Counted from the stretch's first letter, positions 16,438-26,148 are shown. The stretch: DNA of 64,000 nt from Fibrobacter sp. UWH6 (GCF_900142465.1 NZ_FRAX01000017.1:26756-90755); one strand, 5' to 3'. Numbers and translations are program-made. The notes: generated by a model from the letters alone, not told the origin.

Positions 16438-19400
16438 TTACACCTGCTTTCCAAGAACTTCCATCAGTTCCGGAACAGAGATGGGCTTGGACACATGACC
16501 ATTCATGCCAGCGTCAAAGGCCTTCTGGCGGTCTTCATCAAAAGCATTGGCAGTCACGGCCACCACAGGAATCAAGGCCTTTGCAGAGTCCGTCATCTTG
16601 CGGATAGCCCGGGTTGCCTCATAGCCATCCATATTGGGCATCTGGATATCCATCAAGACGGCGTTATAGGTTCCTGCGGGATTCTGCCTAATCTTTTCGA
16701 CGGCGGCAAGACCGTCTTCAGCCAGATCCACCTCGAATCCCAATTCCTCCAGGATGGACATTGCGATTTCCTGGTTCAGCGGATTGTCTTCTACCAGCAA
16801 GATTTTCTTGCCCTTAAAGTCAAAGGCGTTCGACTTAAAAAGTTCTTCGGTAGGATCAATTCCAAGTTCCTTCGCAGACGCATTCTTTATCACCAGGTCG
16901 CTAAACTTGAACATCACATTCACCGTGATTTTCGTTCCAACGTTCGGTGTGCTGTCAACGACAATCGTACCGCCCATCATGTCAATGATGTTCTTGGAAA
17001 TGGCCATCCCCAGGCCCGTTCCCTGAATGCCGCTAACAGTTGATGTTCTTTCGCGACTAAAGGTTTCAAAGATATGATTCCTAAAGTCGGCACTCATACC
17101 GATACCCGTATCCGCAACGATAAACTGGTAGTTTGCAAAACCTTCGGGAGCGCCTCCACGTTCCACAACCGACACGACCACGCGGCCACCTGGGCGGGTA
17201 AACTTGATCGAGTTCCCCACGATATTCAGAATCACCTGTTTCAGCTTCAGGTCATCGGCAAGAACGACCTCGTTGGTAAGGGCGTCATAGAAGCTGATGC
17301 TTACACCCTTTGACTGGGCGGTATTCTGCACCATGTCCTGAATTTCGCGGATCATGGAAGGCAAGTGGACTCGGTCTTCGGAAAGTTTGACCTTGCCGCT
17401 TTCGATTCGGCTCATGTCAAGCACATTGTTGATCAGCGAAAGCAGATGACTACTAGAGATGGAGATCTTGTTCAGGTAACTTCTAACCGCATCCGTATCC
17501 CGCACATGGATCTTCGCCAGGTTAGTAAAGCCAATGATGGCGTTCATGGGCGTACGGATGTCGTGGCTCATGTTGTTCAGGAAGATGGTCTTGGACTGGT
17601 TGGAGCGTTCCGCCACCGCCAAGGCATTGGACAGCAATTCACGATGTTCCCTTTCCTTTGCCATCAAGTCGTCAACGGTCTTGCATCCAAGAATGATCAC
17701 ATTCTTCTTCAAATTCGAGAAGTAAACCTTGGTAAAGGAGGATTGGGTATAGTGCTTCTTGTTACCCCATTCTGCGCGGTAGGTGCAAATATATTCCGAC
17801 TGTTCCTTCAGATTTTCAAGAACCACATCCAGAGACGAAGCCCTTAAGACTTCTGAACGATCCTCTTCGCAAACATACTTGTTGGCAAACAATTTCCAGG
17901 CCGCGTCATAGCTTTCCTGGTAAATCCAGTCCTTTTCCTTCAGGACCTTTCCGTCTTTCTTAATGGTTAGCGAGAATCCTCTTTCGATGTCCACCAAAAT
18001 CGCATAGGGATAATCAAGGCTCAAAGCCTCACTGATTTCGACCTGAATCTGGGTCGCATGGTGAGCCTTCTTCATTCCGGAAACATAGAGCGCCAAAATC
18101 GTTATGATGACAAAGGTGATCATCGCCATCAGCAGCACGAAGAAAATCAGATTGTCACGTATAAAGTCCGACATGCTGTAATGGCTACGGTATTCCATGT
18201 ACTTATAGGCCGCATTATTCATGACATTCATATCCATGAGACTAAAGCCACGGTTCAGCAAGCTGAGCAAGGCGAAATTACCCTTGCGGACACCTACAGA
18301 ATAGAAAGAACCCTTGCCTATGGGCATAAACTTGAGCTGCGAGAACTCGGCATCGCGCATCAGGGGATTGGCCTTGAAGGTAATCAACAGGGCACTGGAA
18401 GCCTTACCATCTTGCACAGCCCTCATACACTCTTCGGCATTGTCCAGCATCAGCCATTCGCTTCCGGGGAACATTTCCCGCATGAACAGGGTCTGCTGCG
18501 GCTTGGCGATCATCGCAATCTTCTTGAAAATGGACTTGTTGTAATCGCCCTTGAACACGACGGACATGGGAACGCTCACCAGCTCCGACGAAATCATCAC
18601 ATTGGACTGTTCCGCATACCACCTGTTACTGGGCAGGGGGAAAACCACATCAACACTGCCACTCTGCAATTCCGTAATAGCCTGGCGGAAATTGACGCAG
18701 GGGACATAGCGAACCATCAGCTTGCCATCAAGATTCAACTTCTTGAGCCAGGAATCCATGATGTCCTTGAGAACGCCATTCACACGACCATCGGCGCCTC
18801 GCGTACAATAGGGCAAGTGGTCCGGAGCGTAAGCCACCTTTAAAACATTGTGCTTTTCGAGCCATTCCTGTTCGCGGCTAGAAAGTTCCGCACTGACTGA
18901 CTTGCTCCTGTAATACTTGTTTCGGAGGCTTTCTATGAAGGCGCCATCATCGGAATTGATATGTTCAAGAGCGGTGTTCAGTTCGCGCAGCAGGCGATTC
19001 GCCCCCTTTCGCACACAGATATAGGATTTCGGGGAAGCGACGAGCACCAGGGGCTTTACATTCATCCCGCGGTCCAAAAACTTGTCGCTCCCGGCAAAGC
19101 CATCCACCTCGCCCCTTTCCAGAGCCCTAGGCAATTCGTTCAGGTCGTTGAAATAGACATACTCCAGCTGGGCCCCCTTTTCAGCAGCCCACTTCTTGAG
19201 TCCTGTGGTCAAATTGCTGTTACGCAGGCAGCCGATCCGCTTGCCGTTAAAAGAACTGATGTCCTCTTCAGACATGGAATTGTCGCCACGTTTCGTAAAG
19301 ATGAAATGGTAATCCACGTCCATGTAATAGTCAGGATATTCCATCTGACCTTTACGTTCATCCATCTTGGCCAGGCCGGCCATGATGTCCACTTCCCCTT

Positions 19401-19698
19401 TCAGGAACATGTCGAAAATGGCACCCCAATCCCCATAAATGTACTTGTACTGCCAACCGGTATAGTCGGAAACCTGCTGCAGATATTCGTAGCCATAGCC
19501 CGACTTGATAGAACTGTCGGCCATACCTTCCTGGAAATGCTTGCTGGAATAGTAACCAACAGTCACAACCTTAGCCTGATTTGTGGAAGAGGCATCAAAT
19601 TCCTCTGCAAAAGTGCTGGAAACGCCCAAAACAAGGCCCAGCAGCGCAATTACACAGGTCAAAACAAAACTTCGATATTTACAGGAGCGGACAGTCAC
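16438..19698 (-). CDS. Hybrid sensor histidine kinase with two periplasmic solute-binding domains
   Basis: The GTG start is followed by a signal (FVLTCVIALLGLVLGVSSTFA). Two bacterial solute-binding family 3 domains lie at about 45-265 and 285-505 (KVVTVGYYSSKHFQ; VLKVAYAPDHLPYC). A membrane helix follows near 515-545, then a PAS-like region, HisKA with NMSHDIRTPMN (phospho-His), HATPase with GTGLGMAISKNIIDMMGG, and a receiver domain (LLVEDN; LMDIQMPNMDG with the phospho-Asp). This is BvgS-like architecture, in which a periplasmic Venus-flytrap senses a small ligand. No DNA-binding regulator is adjacent. The next gene downstream is a tyrosine phosphatase. Confidence 0.9.
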   Translation of the reverse strand: MTVRSCKYRSFVLTCVIALLGLVLGVSSTFAEEFDASSTNQAKVVTVGYYSSKHFQEGMADSSIKSGYGYEYLQQVSDYTGWQYKYIYGDWGAIFDMFLKGEVDIMAGLAKMDERKGQMEYPDYYMDVDYHFIFTKRGDNSMSEEDISSFNGKRIGCLRNSNLTTGLKKWAAEKGAQLEYVYFNDLNELPRALERGEVDGFAGSDKFLDRGMNVKPLVLVASPKSYICVRKGANRLLRELNTALEHINSDDGAFIESLRNKYYRSKSVSAELSSREQEWLEKHNVLKVAYAPDHLPYCTRGADGRVNGVLKDIMDSWLKKLNLDGKLMVRYVPCVNFRQAITELQSGSVDVVFPLPSNRWYAEQSNVMISSELVSVPMSVVFKGDYNKSIFKKIAMIAKPQQTLFMREMFPGSEWLMLDNAEECMRAVQDGKASSALLITFKANPLMRDAEFSQLKFMPIGKGSFYSVGVRKGNFALLSLLNRGFSLMDMNVMNNAAYKYMEYRSHYSMSDFIRDNLIFFVLLMAMITFVIITILALYVSGMKKAHHATQIQVEISEALSLDYPYAILVDIERGFSLTIKKDGKVLKEKDWIYQESYDAAWKLFANKYVCEEDRSEVLRASSLDVVLENLKEQSEYICTYRAEWGNKKHYTQSSFTKVYFSNLKKNVIILGCKTVDDLMAKEREHRELLSNALAVAERSNQSKTIFLNNMSHDIRTPMNAIIGFTNLAKIHVRDTDAVRSYLNKISISSSHLLSLINNVLDMSRIESGKVKLSEDRVHLPSMIREIQDMVQNTAQSKGVSISFYDALTNEVVLADDLKLKQVILNIVGNSIKFTRPGGRVVVSVVERGGAPEGFANYQFIVADTGIGMSADFRNHIFETFSRERTSTVSGIQGTGLGMAISKNIIDMMGGTIVVDSTPNVGTKITVNVMFKFSDLVIKNASAKELGIDPTEELFKSNAFDFKGKKILLVEDNPLNQEIAMSILEELGFEVDLAEDGLAAVEKIRQNPAGTYNAVLMDIQMPNMDGYEATRAIRKMTDSAKALIPVVAVTANAFDEDRQKAFDAGMNGHVSKPISVPELMEVLGKQV

Positions 19699-19767
19699 AC
19701 ACCAACCTTACACTAATTTTCTGTAAGTAATATATAATAAGTTTTCGTGTAAAAGCTAAGTCCGACC

Positions 19768-20271
19768 CTAAAGCTCGATGGTTTCTTCATCGCTTTTGAT
19801 GAATGTCATAAGCCGTTCCAGGGTAAGGGCCGCACCCATACGGTCATCGGGGGAAGTACCGCGACGGTCCTGGGGTTCACTGCCCTGGGAAGTTTCGCGG
19901 CAATCATGGGAAGTGCCGCGGTGTGAGTCGTCACGGAGGGAGCATTCCCAGACCACCGCCACGCGGATCCCCATCAGGGATAGCTGATGGCGGGTCTTGA
20001 TATCACGGGCCATATTATTGTCGAACTTTTCATTCCAGAAATCGGAATTGGACTTAGGGCGACTGGTAAGCTTGCAGCCATGCTGATGCCAGAAACAGCC
20101 GTTCACGAAAATGGCCACCCCGTATTTCTGCACGAAGATATCCGGCGTACCGGGCAAGTCGCGACGGTGCAGGCGATAGCGGAACCCCGCCTGAAAAAGT
20201 GCACGACGCACCTTCACCTCGGGCTTGGTATCCTCGGAATGGACCGCCCCCATCATCTGGGAACGGGTCAT
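19768..20271 (-). CDS. vsr: Very short patch repair endonuclease, no neighbouring methylase
   Basis: Vsr nicks beside T:G mismatches that arise from deaminated 5-methylcytosine. Matching motifs are MTRSQMMGAVHSEDTKPE, GFRYRLHRRDLPGTPDIF (catalytic Asp), VNGCFWHQHGC and VVWECSLR. ATG at 20271 has AGGA upstream. A GTG at 20331, directly after the previous stop, would add a very basic 20-residue lead. The C-terminus contains low-complexity repeats (RGTSHD, RETSQG, RRGTSPDD) absent from typical Vsr. No cytosine methyltransferase gene is near. Confidence 0.85.
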   Translation of the reverse strand: MTRSQMMGAVHSEDTKPEVKVRRALFQAGFRYRLHRRDLPGTPDIFVQKYGVAIFVNGCFWHQHGCKLTSRPKSNSDFWNEKFDNNMARDIKTRHQLSLMGIRVAVVWECSLRDDSHRGTSHDCRETSQGSEPQDRRGTSPDDRMGAALTLERLMTFIKSDEETIEL

Positions 20272-20333
20272 GGGCTTCCTGGACTTGCGCCGCCCCTTTC
20301 GTTTGCGGTTCTCTTTGACAGCCCCAACCACTT

Positions 20334-21023
20334 TCAAACCCGCTGGTACTTGAAGTAATAGAACAGCGACCAGGCCGCCCAAAGGCAGCACAGCACCATC
20401 CCTGCATAACCCATGGTATAGACCACGTCGGCAATCTTGTCGTGTTTCAGCAGCAGCCCTGTTTCAGACAAAATAAAATTCCAGTCATGGAATCCATAAG
20501 GAGCCTCGGCTCCGGTACCGCCGCTAATCAGCATCAGGCGCATATGCAGGGCGTCATCGATATAAGGCGCCACATCGATAAAATTCTCGAAGGCCCACCA
20601 GAGACCCACCGAAGCCCCCATCAAGTCGCGGGGCTTGATCCACAACGCAAAGCAAAACACCAGGGGCATGATAATCTGAAAAAGGCTGCCCCCAAGGGAA
20701 GTCACCACAGGCTTTCCAAAAATGCCGAATACGATATGCCCCGTTTCATGGACAGGCAAATTCAGGCAATGCAAATATTGGGCGATGGGAGCATCGTACC
20801 CCTGCCGGAACAACTGCGCCGAAAAAAAGATCATGGCCACCAGCAGGACCACCCGCAATCCGAAAAACTGCTGACGTCCCAGAGGTCTCGGGTAAAAAAA
20901 GAACTGGGCCACTAACGGCCAGGTCTCGGGATCATCCAGGCGCACGTGAGAAAAACGGCTGCGTTTTACCGTAACCAGTTTCAGCGGAACTTGATCTGTA
21001 GACTTTCCCTTTTCTGCTGTCAT
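20334..21023 (-). CDS. Membrane protein with HETGH zinc-protease motif (M50-like)
   Basis: About four or five membrane helices are present. LNLPVHETGHIVFGIFGKP at residues ~88-106 holds HExxH, and GGSLFQIIMPLVF follows, as in M50-like membrane proteins. The C-terminal region DWNFILSETGLL is also family-like. Intramembrane proteolysis is possible, but a second clear metal ligand was not identified. The stop overlaps the alternative GTG start of vsr, so the two are probably cotranscribed. Confidence 0.65.
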   Translation of the reverse strand: MTAEKGKSTDQVPLKLVTVKRSRFSHVRLDDPETWPLVAQFFFYPRPLGRQQFFGLRVVLLVAMIFFSAQLFRQGYDAPIAQYLHCLNLPVHETGHIVFGIFGKPVVTSLGGSLFQIIMPLVFCFALWIKPRDLMGASVGLWWAFENFIDVAPYIDDALHMRLMLISGGTGAEAPYGFHDWNFILSETGLLLKHDKIADVVYTMGYAGMVLCCLWAAWSLFYYFKYQRV

Positions 21024-21124
21024 ACCCTAAAGATAAACTTTTAATGACCCGACTCCCCCATTTTATTTACCAAACATTCTAGTTTTTAAGTCAGAAAATC
21101 AAGCGCTAACTTTATGGGTTCATT

Positions 21125-22405
21125 ATGAAGGTACAGGAACGTTTTTTAAAGTACGTCAGCTTCCATACCACTTCCGATGAGAACTGCGAAAATTGTCCTA
21201 GTTCGGAACGTCAGCTTGCATTGGGCAAGTACTTGGCCCAAGAGCTGAACGACATCGGCTTGCAGCAGGTAAAGATGGACGAACACGGCTATGTGTACGG
21301 CTTGCTGCCCGCTACCGCCGGCCACGAAGATGACGACGCCATCGCCTTCATTAGCCACATGGATACCTCGCCGGACTTTAGCGGCGAAAATGTGAAGCCC
21401 CAGATTATCGAAAATTACGACGGCGGCGATGTTGTGCTGAAAGGTTCCGGCGCCGTGTTGAAAGTGGCCGACTTCCCCACCCTTAAAACTCTGAAGGGCC
21501 GCACCCTGATTACCACCGACGGCACCACATTGCTGGGCGCCGACGACAAGGCGGGCATTGCAGAAATCGTCACCGCCATGGAAGAGCTGGTGGCTACCGA
21601 CCGCCACGCCGAAAGTCGCGGCTACGAAAATCTTTCCGGCCATGGGGACATCTGGGTTTGCTTTACGCCCGACGAAGAAATCGGTCGCGGTGCGGATCTG
21701 GTTGACTTGAATTACATGAAGGCCAAGTACGGCTACACCGTTGACGGCGGCTACGAAGGGGACATCGCCTACGAGAACTTCAATGCGGCTAGCGCAAAGT
21801 TCATTGTCCACGGCAAGAGCGTTCATCCCGGTGAAGCAAAGGACATCATGAAGAACGCAAGCCTCATAGCTGCGGAAATCGCCATGGCGCTCCCTGCCGA
21901 CGAAACGCCCGCCATGACCGAAGGCCACCAGGGTTTCTATCACCTGACAGATATGCAAGGCGACGTCAGCGAAGCCACCCTCTGCTACATCGTCCGCGAT
22001 CATGACAAGAAGCGCTTTGAAGAACGTCAGGAATTTTTACGCCAAGTTGCCGCGAAGTACAATGCGAAATTCGGCGGTACCGCTTTTGCGGATGCAAGTA
22101 AGGAACGTGCCGGCGGCAGCGTCGTAGAACTGCAGCTGAAACATTCCTACAGCAACATGCTGGAAGTCATCGAGAAATGCCCCGAAGTTCTGGAACGCGC
22201 CCGTGCCGCCATTGAATCCGTTGATGTGGAGCCGGTCAGTGAACCTGTCCGCGGCGGCACCGACGGCTCCAAGCTCAGCTTTATGGGATTGCCCTGCCCC
22301 AACCTTGGAACAGGCGGCTACGGCTACCATGGTCCCTTCGAGCACGTTTCCGTAGAAGCCATGGAAGCCGTGGTAAAAATCATCAAGAAAATCGCCTGCG
22401 GGTAA
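21125..22405 (+). CDS. pepT: Peptidase T (tripeptide aminopeptidase)
   Basis: PepT removes N-terminal residues from tripeptides in the cytoplasm (M20B, two zinc ions). Motifs: AFISHMDTSPDFSG (first metal His and catalytic Asp), LLGADDKAGIAEIV (bridging Asp), CFTPDEEIGRGAD (general-base Glu pair) and PVRGGTDGSKLSFMGLP. Its 426 residues compare with about 408 in enterobacteria; the extra residues lie near SRGYENLSGHGD. It is a single gene with a terminator after it. Confidence 0.95.
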   Translation: MKVQERFLKYVSFHTTSDENCENCPSSERQLALGKYLAQELNDIGLQQVKMDEHGYVYGLLPATAGHEDDDAIAFISHMDTSPDFSGENVKPQIIENYDGGDVVLKGSGAVLKVADFPTLKTLKGRTLITTDGTTLLGADDKAGIAEIVTAMEELVATDRHAESRGYENLSGHGDIWVCFTPDEEIGRGADLVDLNYMKAKYGYTVDGGYEGDIAYENFNAASAKFIVHGKSVHPGEAKDIMKNASLIAAEIAMALPADETPAMTEGHQGFYHLTDMQGDVSEATLCYIVRDHDKKRFEERQEFLRQVAAKYNAKFGGTAFADASKERAGGSVVELQLKHSYSNMLEVIEKCPEVLERARAAIESVDVEPVSEPVRGGTDGSKLSFMGLPCPNLGTGGYGYHGPFEHVSVEAMEAVVKIIKKIACG

Positions 22406-22445
22406 AACAGCGGTCTAAAGGAAAGCCATAAACCTTTGCAAAAGA

Positions 22446-22480
22446 ACCTCCCCAGAGAATTCCGGGGAGGTTTACTTAAA
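22446..22480 (+). terminator. Terminator after pepT
   Basis: The arms AACCTCCCC/GGGGAGGTT (22446-22454 and 22465-22473) are followed by TACTT. The U-tract is weak on this strand and better on the other. Confidence 0.65.
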
Positions 22481-22780
22481 TCAAGCTGAAAGTTTTACAA
22501 CTTTCTTCCCTTTTCGTGCTGTAAGTTCATAGCCTAAAGGGGCAAGTAATGCGGTCAATGTTTTTAGCGTTACATTAACAGGCTGCATGGCTCGCAAATT
22601 TTGAATGACTGAAGTCGAAATCCCTGAAAGACTTGACAACTTACGAACGCTGATTTTTTCCTGAGCCATTGCCTCAAGCAACAACTCAGACAAAAGGAAA
22701 TTTGCGTATTCCTTGTCAAAGGCTTCCTTTTGCTTAGGATCTTCCATCATTTTATCAAATGTTGATTTAGCCTTTGACAT
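22481..22780 (-). CDS. HigA-like helix-turn-helix antitoxin
   Basis: Residues ~45-85 form a Cro/C1-type helix-turn-helix (KISVRKLSSLSGISTSVIQNLRAM), preceded by an acidic helix that would clamp the toxin. The start overlaps the toxin gene by 14 bases. In HigBA systems the toxin gene comes first, as here. The antitoxin would bind both toxin and operator. Confidence 0.82.
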   Translation of the reverse strand: MSKAKSTFDKMMEDPKQKEAFDKEYANFLLSELLLEAMAQEKISVRKLSSLSGISTSVIQNLRAMQPVNVTLKTLTALLAPLGYELTARKGKKVVKLSA

Positions 22781-23153
22781 AATATACTCCAGCGATTACT
22801 CGTTTTTCGTAGTTTTCTTTTCTGCTGATTGCTTTTGATTTTTCTTCTTCCGGAAGCTTCTGACCTTTTTTACAAAAAGCATTCGTCACAATGATTTTCT
22901 TGCCTGTATAAAAGAAAGACAGAAACCTATTCGGCTGAGGTTTAAACGCATAAATCTTATCGCCTTCATTTCTAAACTTTGTAAGATCAGAAATACGGCC
23001 AAAATCACCCATACGTTTAAAAAGCATCATTACCTTTCTTTTGCTTACATCATTCAATCCATTGAAAAAATCTAAAGCATCACTTTTTCCTTGCTCATCA
23101 TAAAACCATTCGATGGTGTACGATGAACCATTGTATGCAACAATCTCTTCCAA
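22767..23153 (-). CDS. HigB/RelE-superfamily mRNA interferase toxin (Gp49-like)
   Basis: The protein has a RelE-like fold signature: YTIEWFYDEQGKSDALDFF, IYAFKPQPNRFLSFFYTGKKIIVTNAFCKKGQKLPEEE and a following helix. Such toxins cut ribosome-bound mRNA. The start codon is TTG at 23153 with AAGGAGA at ideal spacing. A TGTATC/GATACA inverted repeat overlaps that ribosome site. Confidence 0.82.
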   Translation of the reverse strand: MEEIVAYNGSSYTIEWFYDEQGKSDALDFFNGLNDVSKRKVMMLFKRMGDFGRISDLTKFRNEGDKIYAFKPQPNRFLSFFYTGKKIIVTNAFCKKGQKLPEEEKSKAISRKENYEKRVIAGVYYVKG

Positions 23154-23154
23154 A

Positions 23155-23174
23155 TGTATCTCCTTTTTGATACA
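23155..23174. promoter_or_regulatory. Inverted repeat over the toxin ribosome-binding site
   Basis: TGTATC and GATACA are separated by eight bases and sit immediately before the TTG start. It is a candidate operator for autorepression. An AT-rich minus-strand -10 (TATAAA) lies farther up near 23200. Confidence 0.45.
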
Positions 23175-23553
23175 CTGTCAAGGGTATGACATCTATATTT
23201 TATACTCACAAAATCGGCGCAAATTGAAAACACGGAATCATTGCCTGAGATTCCATTCCCTGTAATTACCATGAAATTTATTTAGGGAGCCTTTCGTTCC
23301 CAGCCCTACGCGCACAGTCAAGAGGCTTGCCTCCTCTCTCAGGTTCTGCGGAGATGCCTAATGTGGCACGCTCCCACGACTCGCGGCAGAGAATTTATGA
23401 TGCCCTACGTATAGGGATTAGCAATGTGCAAAATATAATCTATGCGTAAATCATTTGCAAGACACTGTCGTTATGCAGTCAACGATGCAATTGCGAACAC
23501 ACTGTATTCGCAATCAGGGAATTTGTTATATTCCTAAAAAACTGTAGGCTTAA
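23175..23553. other. Intergenic region with ATTGCGAA inverted repeat
   Basis: No gene is supported. An exact 8-base inverted repeat ATTGCGAA/TTCGCAAT (23490-23497 and 23507-23514) lies about 40 bases before the MORN-type lipoprotein gene. The GC-richer part at 23285-23400 differs from the AT-rich surroundings and may be a remnant. Confidence 0.45.
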
Positions 23554-25050
23554 ATGAAATTCATTCTTTTTCTTATTGCACTAGCCTTGATTGCTTGCTC
23601 AAATTCAGGTATTCGAAAATACCCGAATGGTCAATTAGTACAGCAGGGTTTCAGAGAAAATGGTGTGGAAGGCGTTGATAAATTTTACCCATCCGGCGCC
23701 CTTATGGAGCACAATGAATTTCATGGGGCAGACCGTAGCAACTCAACTATCACTACCTACTACGAAAATGGTTCTATGGAATGCAAGGGTTCTTTCGCGA
23801 AGGGAATCCAACAAGGCGACTTTCTCTGCTATTTCCCATCGGGAGCATTGCACGTTTCTGTTAGTGAAGACGGTCATGTAAAGCAATTCTACGAATCAGG
23901 CATTCTACTTCAAGAATACTTTATAGAAAATGGCAAAGTGGAAGGAGACTTCATCAGCAATTATCCGGATGGTAGGTTACAATACAGATGCAAGTACAAA
24001 AATGACCACGAAATTTCCCGTGAGATTTTTTACAAAGATGGTCAGGTAAAAACCGAGTCAAAAGAAAGTAACGGCAGCAATTCGAATAATCAAAAGACAA
24101 GGCCAAATATTCATGTAAGCTACTCATTTCATTCTAATGGGATGCTGGCTCGAAAGGCAATTTTTATTGCAGGACGTTCCGTAGGAAAAGAATTCAGTTA
24201 TTCACTCAATGGTAAAATAAGTGCCGAAAGGATTTTTGCCTTTAGTGTCCAACAAGGGTTTCAACGAGAATACTATCGCAATGGAAATCTTAGAAATGAT
24301 TTTGTCATTTACCTTTCGGAATCAGGCAACCACTATGATACCTACTACCATAAATTATTTGACGAAGATGGAAATCTTAAATACTACAAGGATTCCTTGA
24401 CCGAAAAATTTTTCTATGAAAACGGAAACCTAAAATCGCTAAAAGATTCCACAGGAGAATATTCATATAACGAGGATGGATCGCTAAAAAAAGAAATCGT
24501 AAATGGAATTGTACATTGGATAGACAGGGATTGGAACGATTCCTCCAAAATATGCGAATCCTGGAAAGACTCCCTGAACAACGAATACAAAGGCAAATGC
24601 ACCAATGCAAAAGGCGCTATCATAAGCGAATTCTTTGAAAAAGGAAGAATCGATAACGCGACGGTACACATTCAGAAAAAAAGAATCTATTCCGATAATG
24701 GCATCCTAATTTTTAGTTCTGAAAAACAAGATAGTCTGGTAAAGGAAACAGACTTTTACGAAAGCGGTAAACTTTGGATTCAAAAGGAATACTACCTAGA
24801 AGGATACAGGCGCAAACTGATTTACTTCAAGGAATATTCCGAAGATGAAATCACAATTCGCGATTACCAGGTTATCGAGGTAGACGGGGTGCGCAAGGCC
24901 ATTTGTCACTTCAAGGACTTTGAGGGAAATGATGTTGAAGTTCCTCCACGTCGTCGTAACAGACCTTTTAGTATGCAGGACGAAGTGAATGGCTGCATTC
25001 GCAAGGAAAGACCGAAGTACGAATACGTGGAAAAGTGCGAAGTTTATTAG
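23554..25050 (+). CDS. MORN-variant repeat lipoprotein (YwqK-like)
   Basis: Lipobox LIAC at the end of MKFILFLIALALIAC. The remainder is built from repeated YxNGxL units (KYPNGQLVQQG, FYPSGALMEH, YYENGSMECKG, NYPDGRLQYRC, YRNGNLRNDF, FYENGNLKSL), at least twelve, typical of MORN_2/YwqK proteins. These form extended beta-solenoid-like sheets. Some members are labelled antitoxins in databases, but a lipoprotein cannot be a cytoplasmic antitoxin, so that label should not be used here. AT-rich relative to the core genes. Confidence 0.78.
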   Translation: MKFILFLIALALIACSNSGIRKYPNGQLVQQGFRENGVEGVDKFYPSGALMEHNEFHGADRSNSTITTYYENGSMECKGSFAKGIQQGDFLCYFPSGALHVSVSEDGHVKQFYESGILLQEYFIENGKVEGDFISNYPDGRLQYRCKYKNDHEISREIFYKDGQVKTESKESNGSNSNNQKTRPNIHVSYSFHSNGMLARKAIFIAGRSVGKEFSYSLNGKISAERIFAFSVQQGFQREYYRNGNLRNDFVIYLSESGNHYDTYYHKLFDEDGNLKYYKDSLTEKFFYENGNLKSLKDSTGEYSYNEDGSLKKEIVNGIVHWIDRDWNDSSKICESWKDSLNNEYKGKCTNAKGAIISEFFEKGRIDNATVHIQKKRIYSDNGILIFSSEKQDSLVKETDFYESGKLWIQKEYYLEGYRRKLIYFKEYSEDEITIRDYQVIEVDGVRKAICHFKDFEGNDVEVPPRRRNRPFSMQDEVNGCIRKERPKYEYVEKCEVY

Positions 25051-25070
25051 GAAACATTAAAATGCAATGA

Positions 25071-25100
25071 AGCTACCGAGAAATCCTCGGTAGCTTTTTT
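25071..25100 (+). terminator. Terminator of the MORN lipoprotein gene
   Basis: AGCTACCGAG-aaatc-CTCGGTAGCT is followed by TTTTT; a near-perfect stem. Confidence 0.88.
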
Positions 25101-25112
25101 ACATCCGATGCT

Positions 25113-25139
25113 AGATCCTCGCCTGCGCGAGGATGACAC
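25113..25139. repeat. Dispersed palindrome ending in GATGACAC
   Basis: TAG-ATCCTCGC-ctgc-GCGAGGAT-GACAC. The same layout, a palindrome followed by (A)TGACAC, occurs at 54331 and 56348 and in inverse form at 60046. Confidence 0.6.
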
Positions 25140-25163
25140 AACGGGGCAAGGACTTTGCGAGTA

Positions 25164-25520
25164 CTATCCCAACTGTCCGGGAAGCACTTTCTTTTCCTTG
25201 GGCGGGAACTGCTTATCGAATTCCTCCACGTCGGCTTCACTTACAAAGTAAGGCGCTGGGTCACGGTAGGAACCGCTCACTCCATCCAGAAAGCCAGGCG
25301 TCAATTCCCGAATCAGGAAATAGGGTGCGTCGCTGTCAGGATCGTCGGCGTAGCGGATACCCTTGGACGTTGCAGTGACAAAACCGCACTTGCCGTAGAA
25401 CTGGATGTTACCGCACATGGCGATACATCCGGCGCCCATCTGGCGGGCACGTTCCAGGGCGTAGTCCAGCAGCATCTTGCCAAGACCCTTGTGTTGCATG
25501 TCGGGGCGAACGCTGATAGG
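25164..25520 (-). pseudogene. C-terminal fragment of a GNAT acetyltransferase (duplicate of 28829-29542)
   Basis: The encoded SVRPDMQHKGLGKMLLDYA...KVLPGQLG is almost the same as the last ~118 residues of the intact gene 3.66 kb away, with scattered base changes. Similarity stops abruptly at 25520 (after GCTGATAGG). The N-terminal half of the domain is replaced by an MMPL transporter fragment on the other strand. It keeps the acetyl-CoA loop (HKGLG) but cannot fold as a whole GNAT domain. Confidence 0.8.
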
Positions 25521-26148
25521 CGGCGTCACCGATGATTTCAGCATGGCCTACATTCATGTGGAACTGAAGGAATGGAATTCCAAGCAGCTGGACATCGATA
25601 TCGATAGCGCACAAACTCTGGTTCGCAAGTATTTCCCCAAGGCAGATGTTGGCGTAGAAGGTTACGCCGTAGAACAATCCTCCATGAACAACAAACTGGT
25701 GGAAGGTGAAATCAAATCCGTCTGCATCTCCTTCGTAGTAATTGCGCTGCTTTTGATTGCCTCCTTCATGAGCGTAAAAACTGGTCTTATCGGCATGATC
25801 CCCAACGTGGCACCCATCCTTGTGATTGGCGGCGTCATGGGCGCATGCGCCTTCAGCATGGACATGATGACCATGATGGTGATTCCCATGGCCATCGGCA
25901 TTGCGGTGGACGATACCATCCATTTCGTGAACCATTCCAAGCTCTGCTTTGAACGATGCGGCAACTACCGCGAATCCATTCTCGCCACCTTCAGAGACGT
26001 GGGCAAGAGCATGGTCAGCACCACCATCATTCTCTGCATGATGTTCCTCGCCTACATGGTCAGCCCCGTCACCATCTTTTTCAGAGTGGGCCTCATGGCA
26101 ACCATCGGCCTCGTCACCGCCATGGTCGCCGACTTCACTTCAGCTTAA
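25521..26148 (+). pseudogene. Internal fragment of an RND/MMPL-family exporter
   Basis: About 205 codons remain, from DDFSMAYIHVELKEW to LVTAMVADFTSA. They include membrane helices and the family signature GIAVDDTIHFVNH with preceding MMVIPMAIG. The N-terminal half and the end of the last helix bundle are missing. The left edge is the junction with the acetyltransferase fragment. The right edge runs into the PIN-toxin 3' end, with 9 bases of overlap. Confidence 0.8.

Noticed and set aside
23554..25050. YwqK-like lipoprotein as an antitoxin
   Set aside because: It has a lipobox and would be outside the cytoplasm; the MORN-type repeats alone do not show a TA role.
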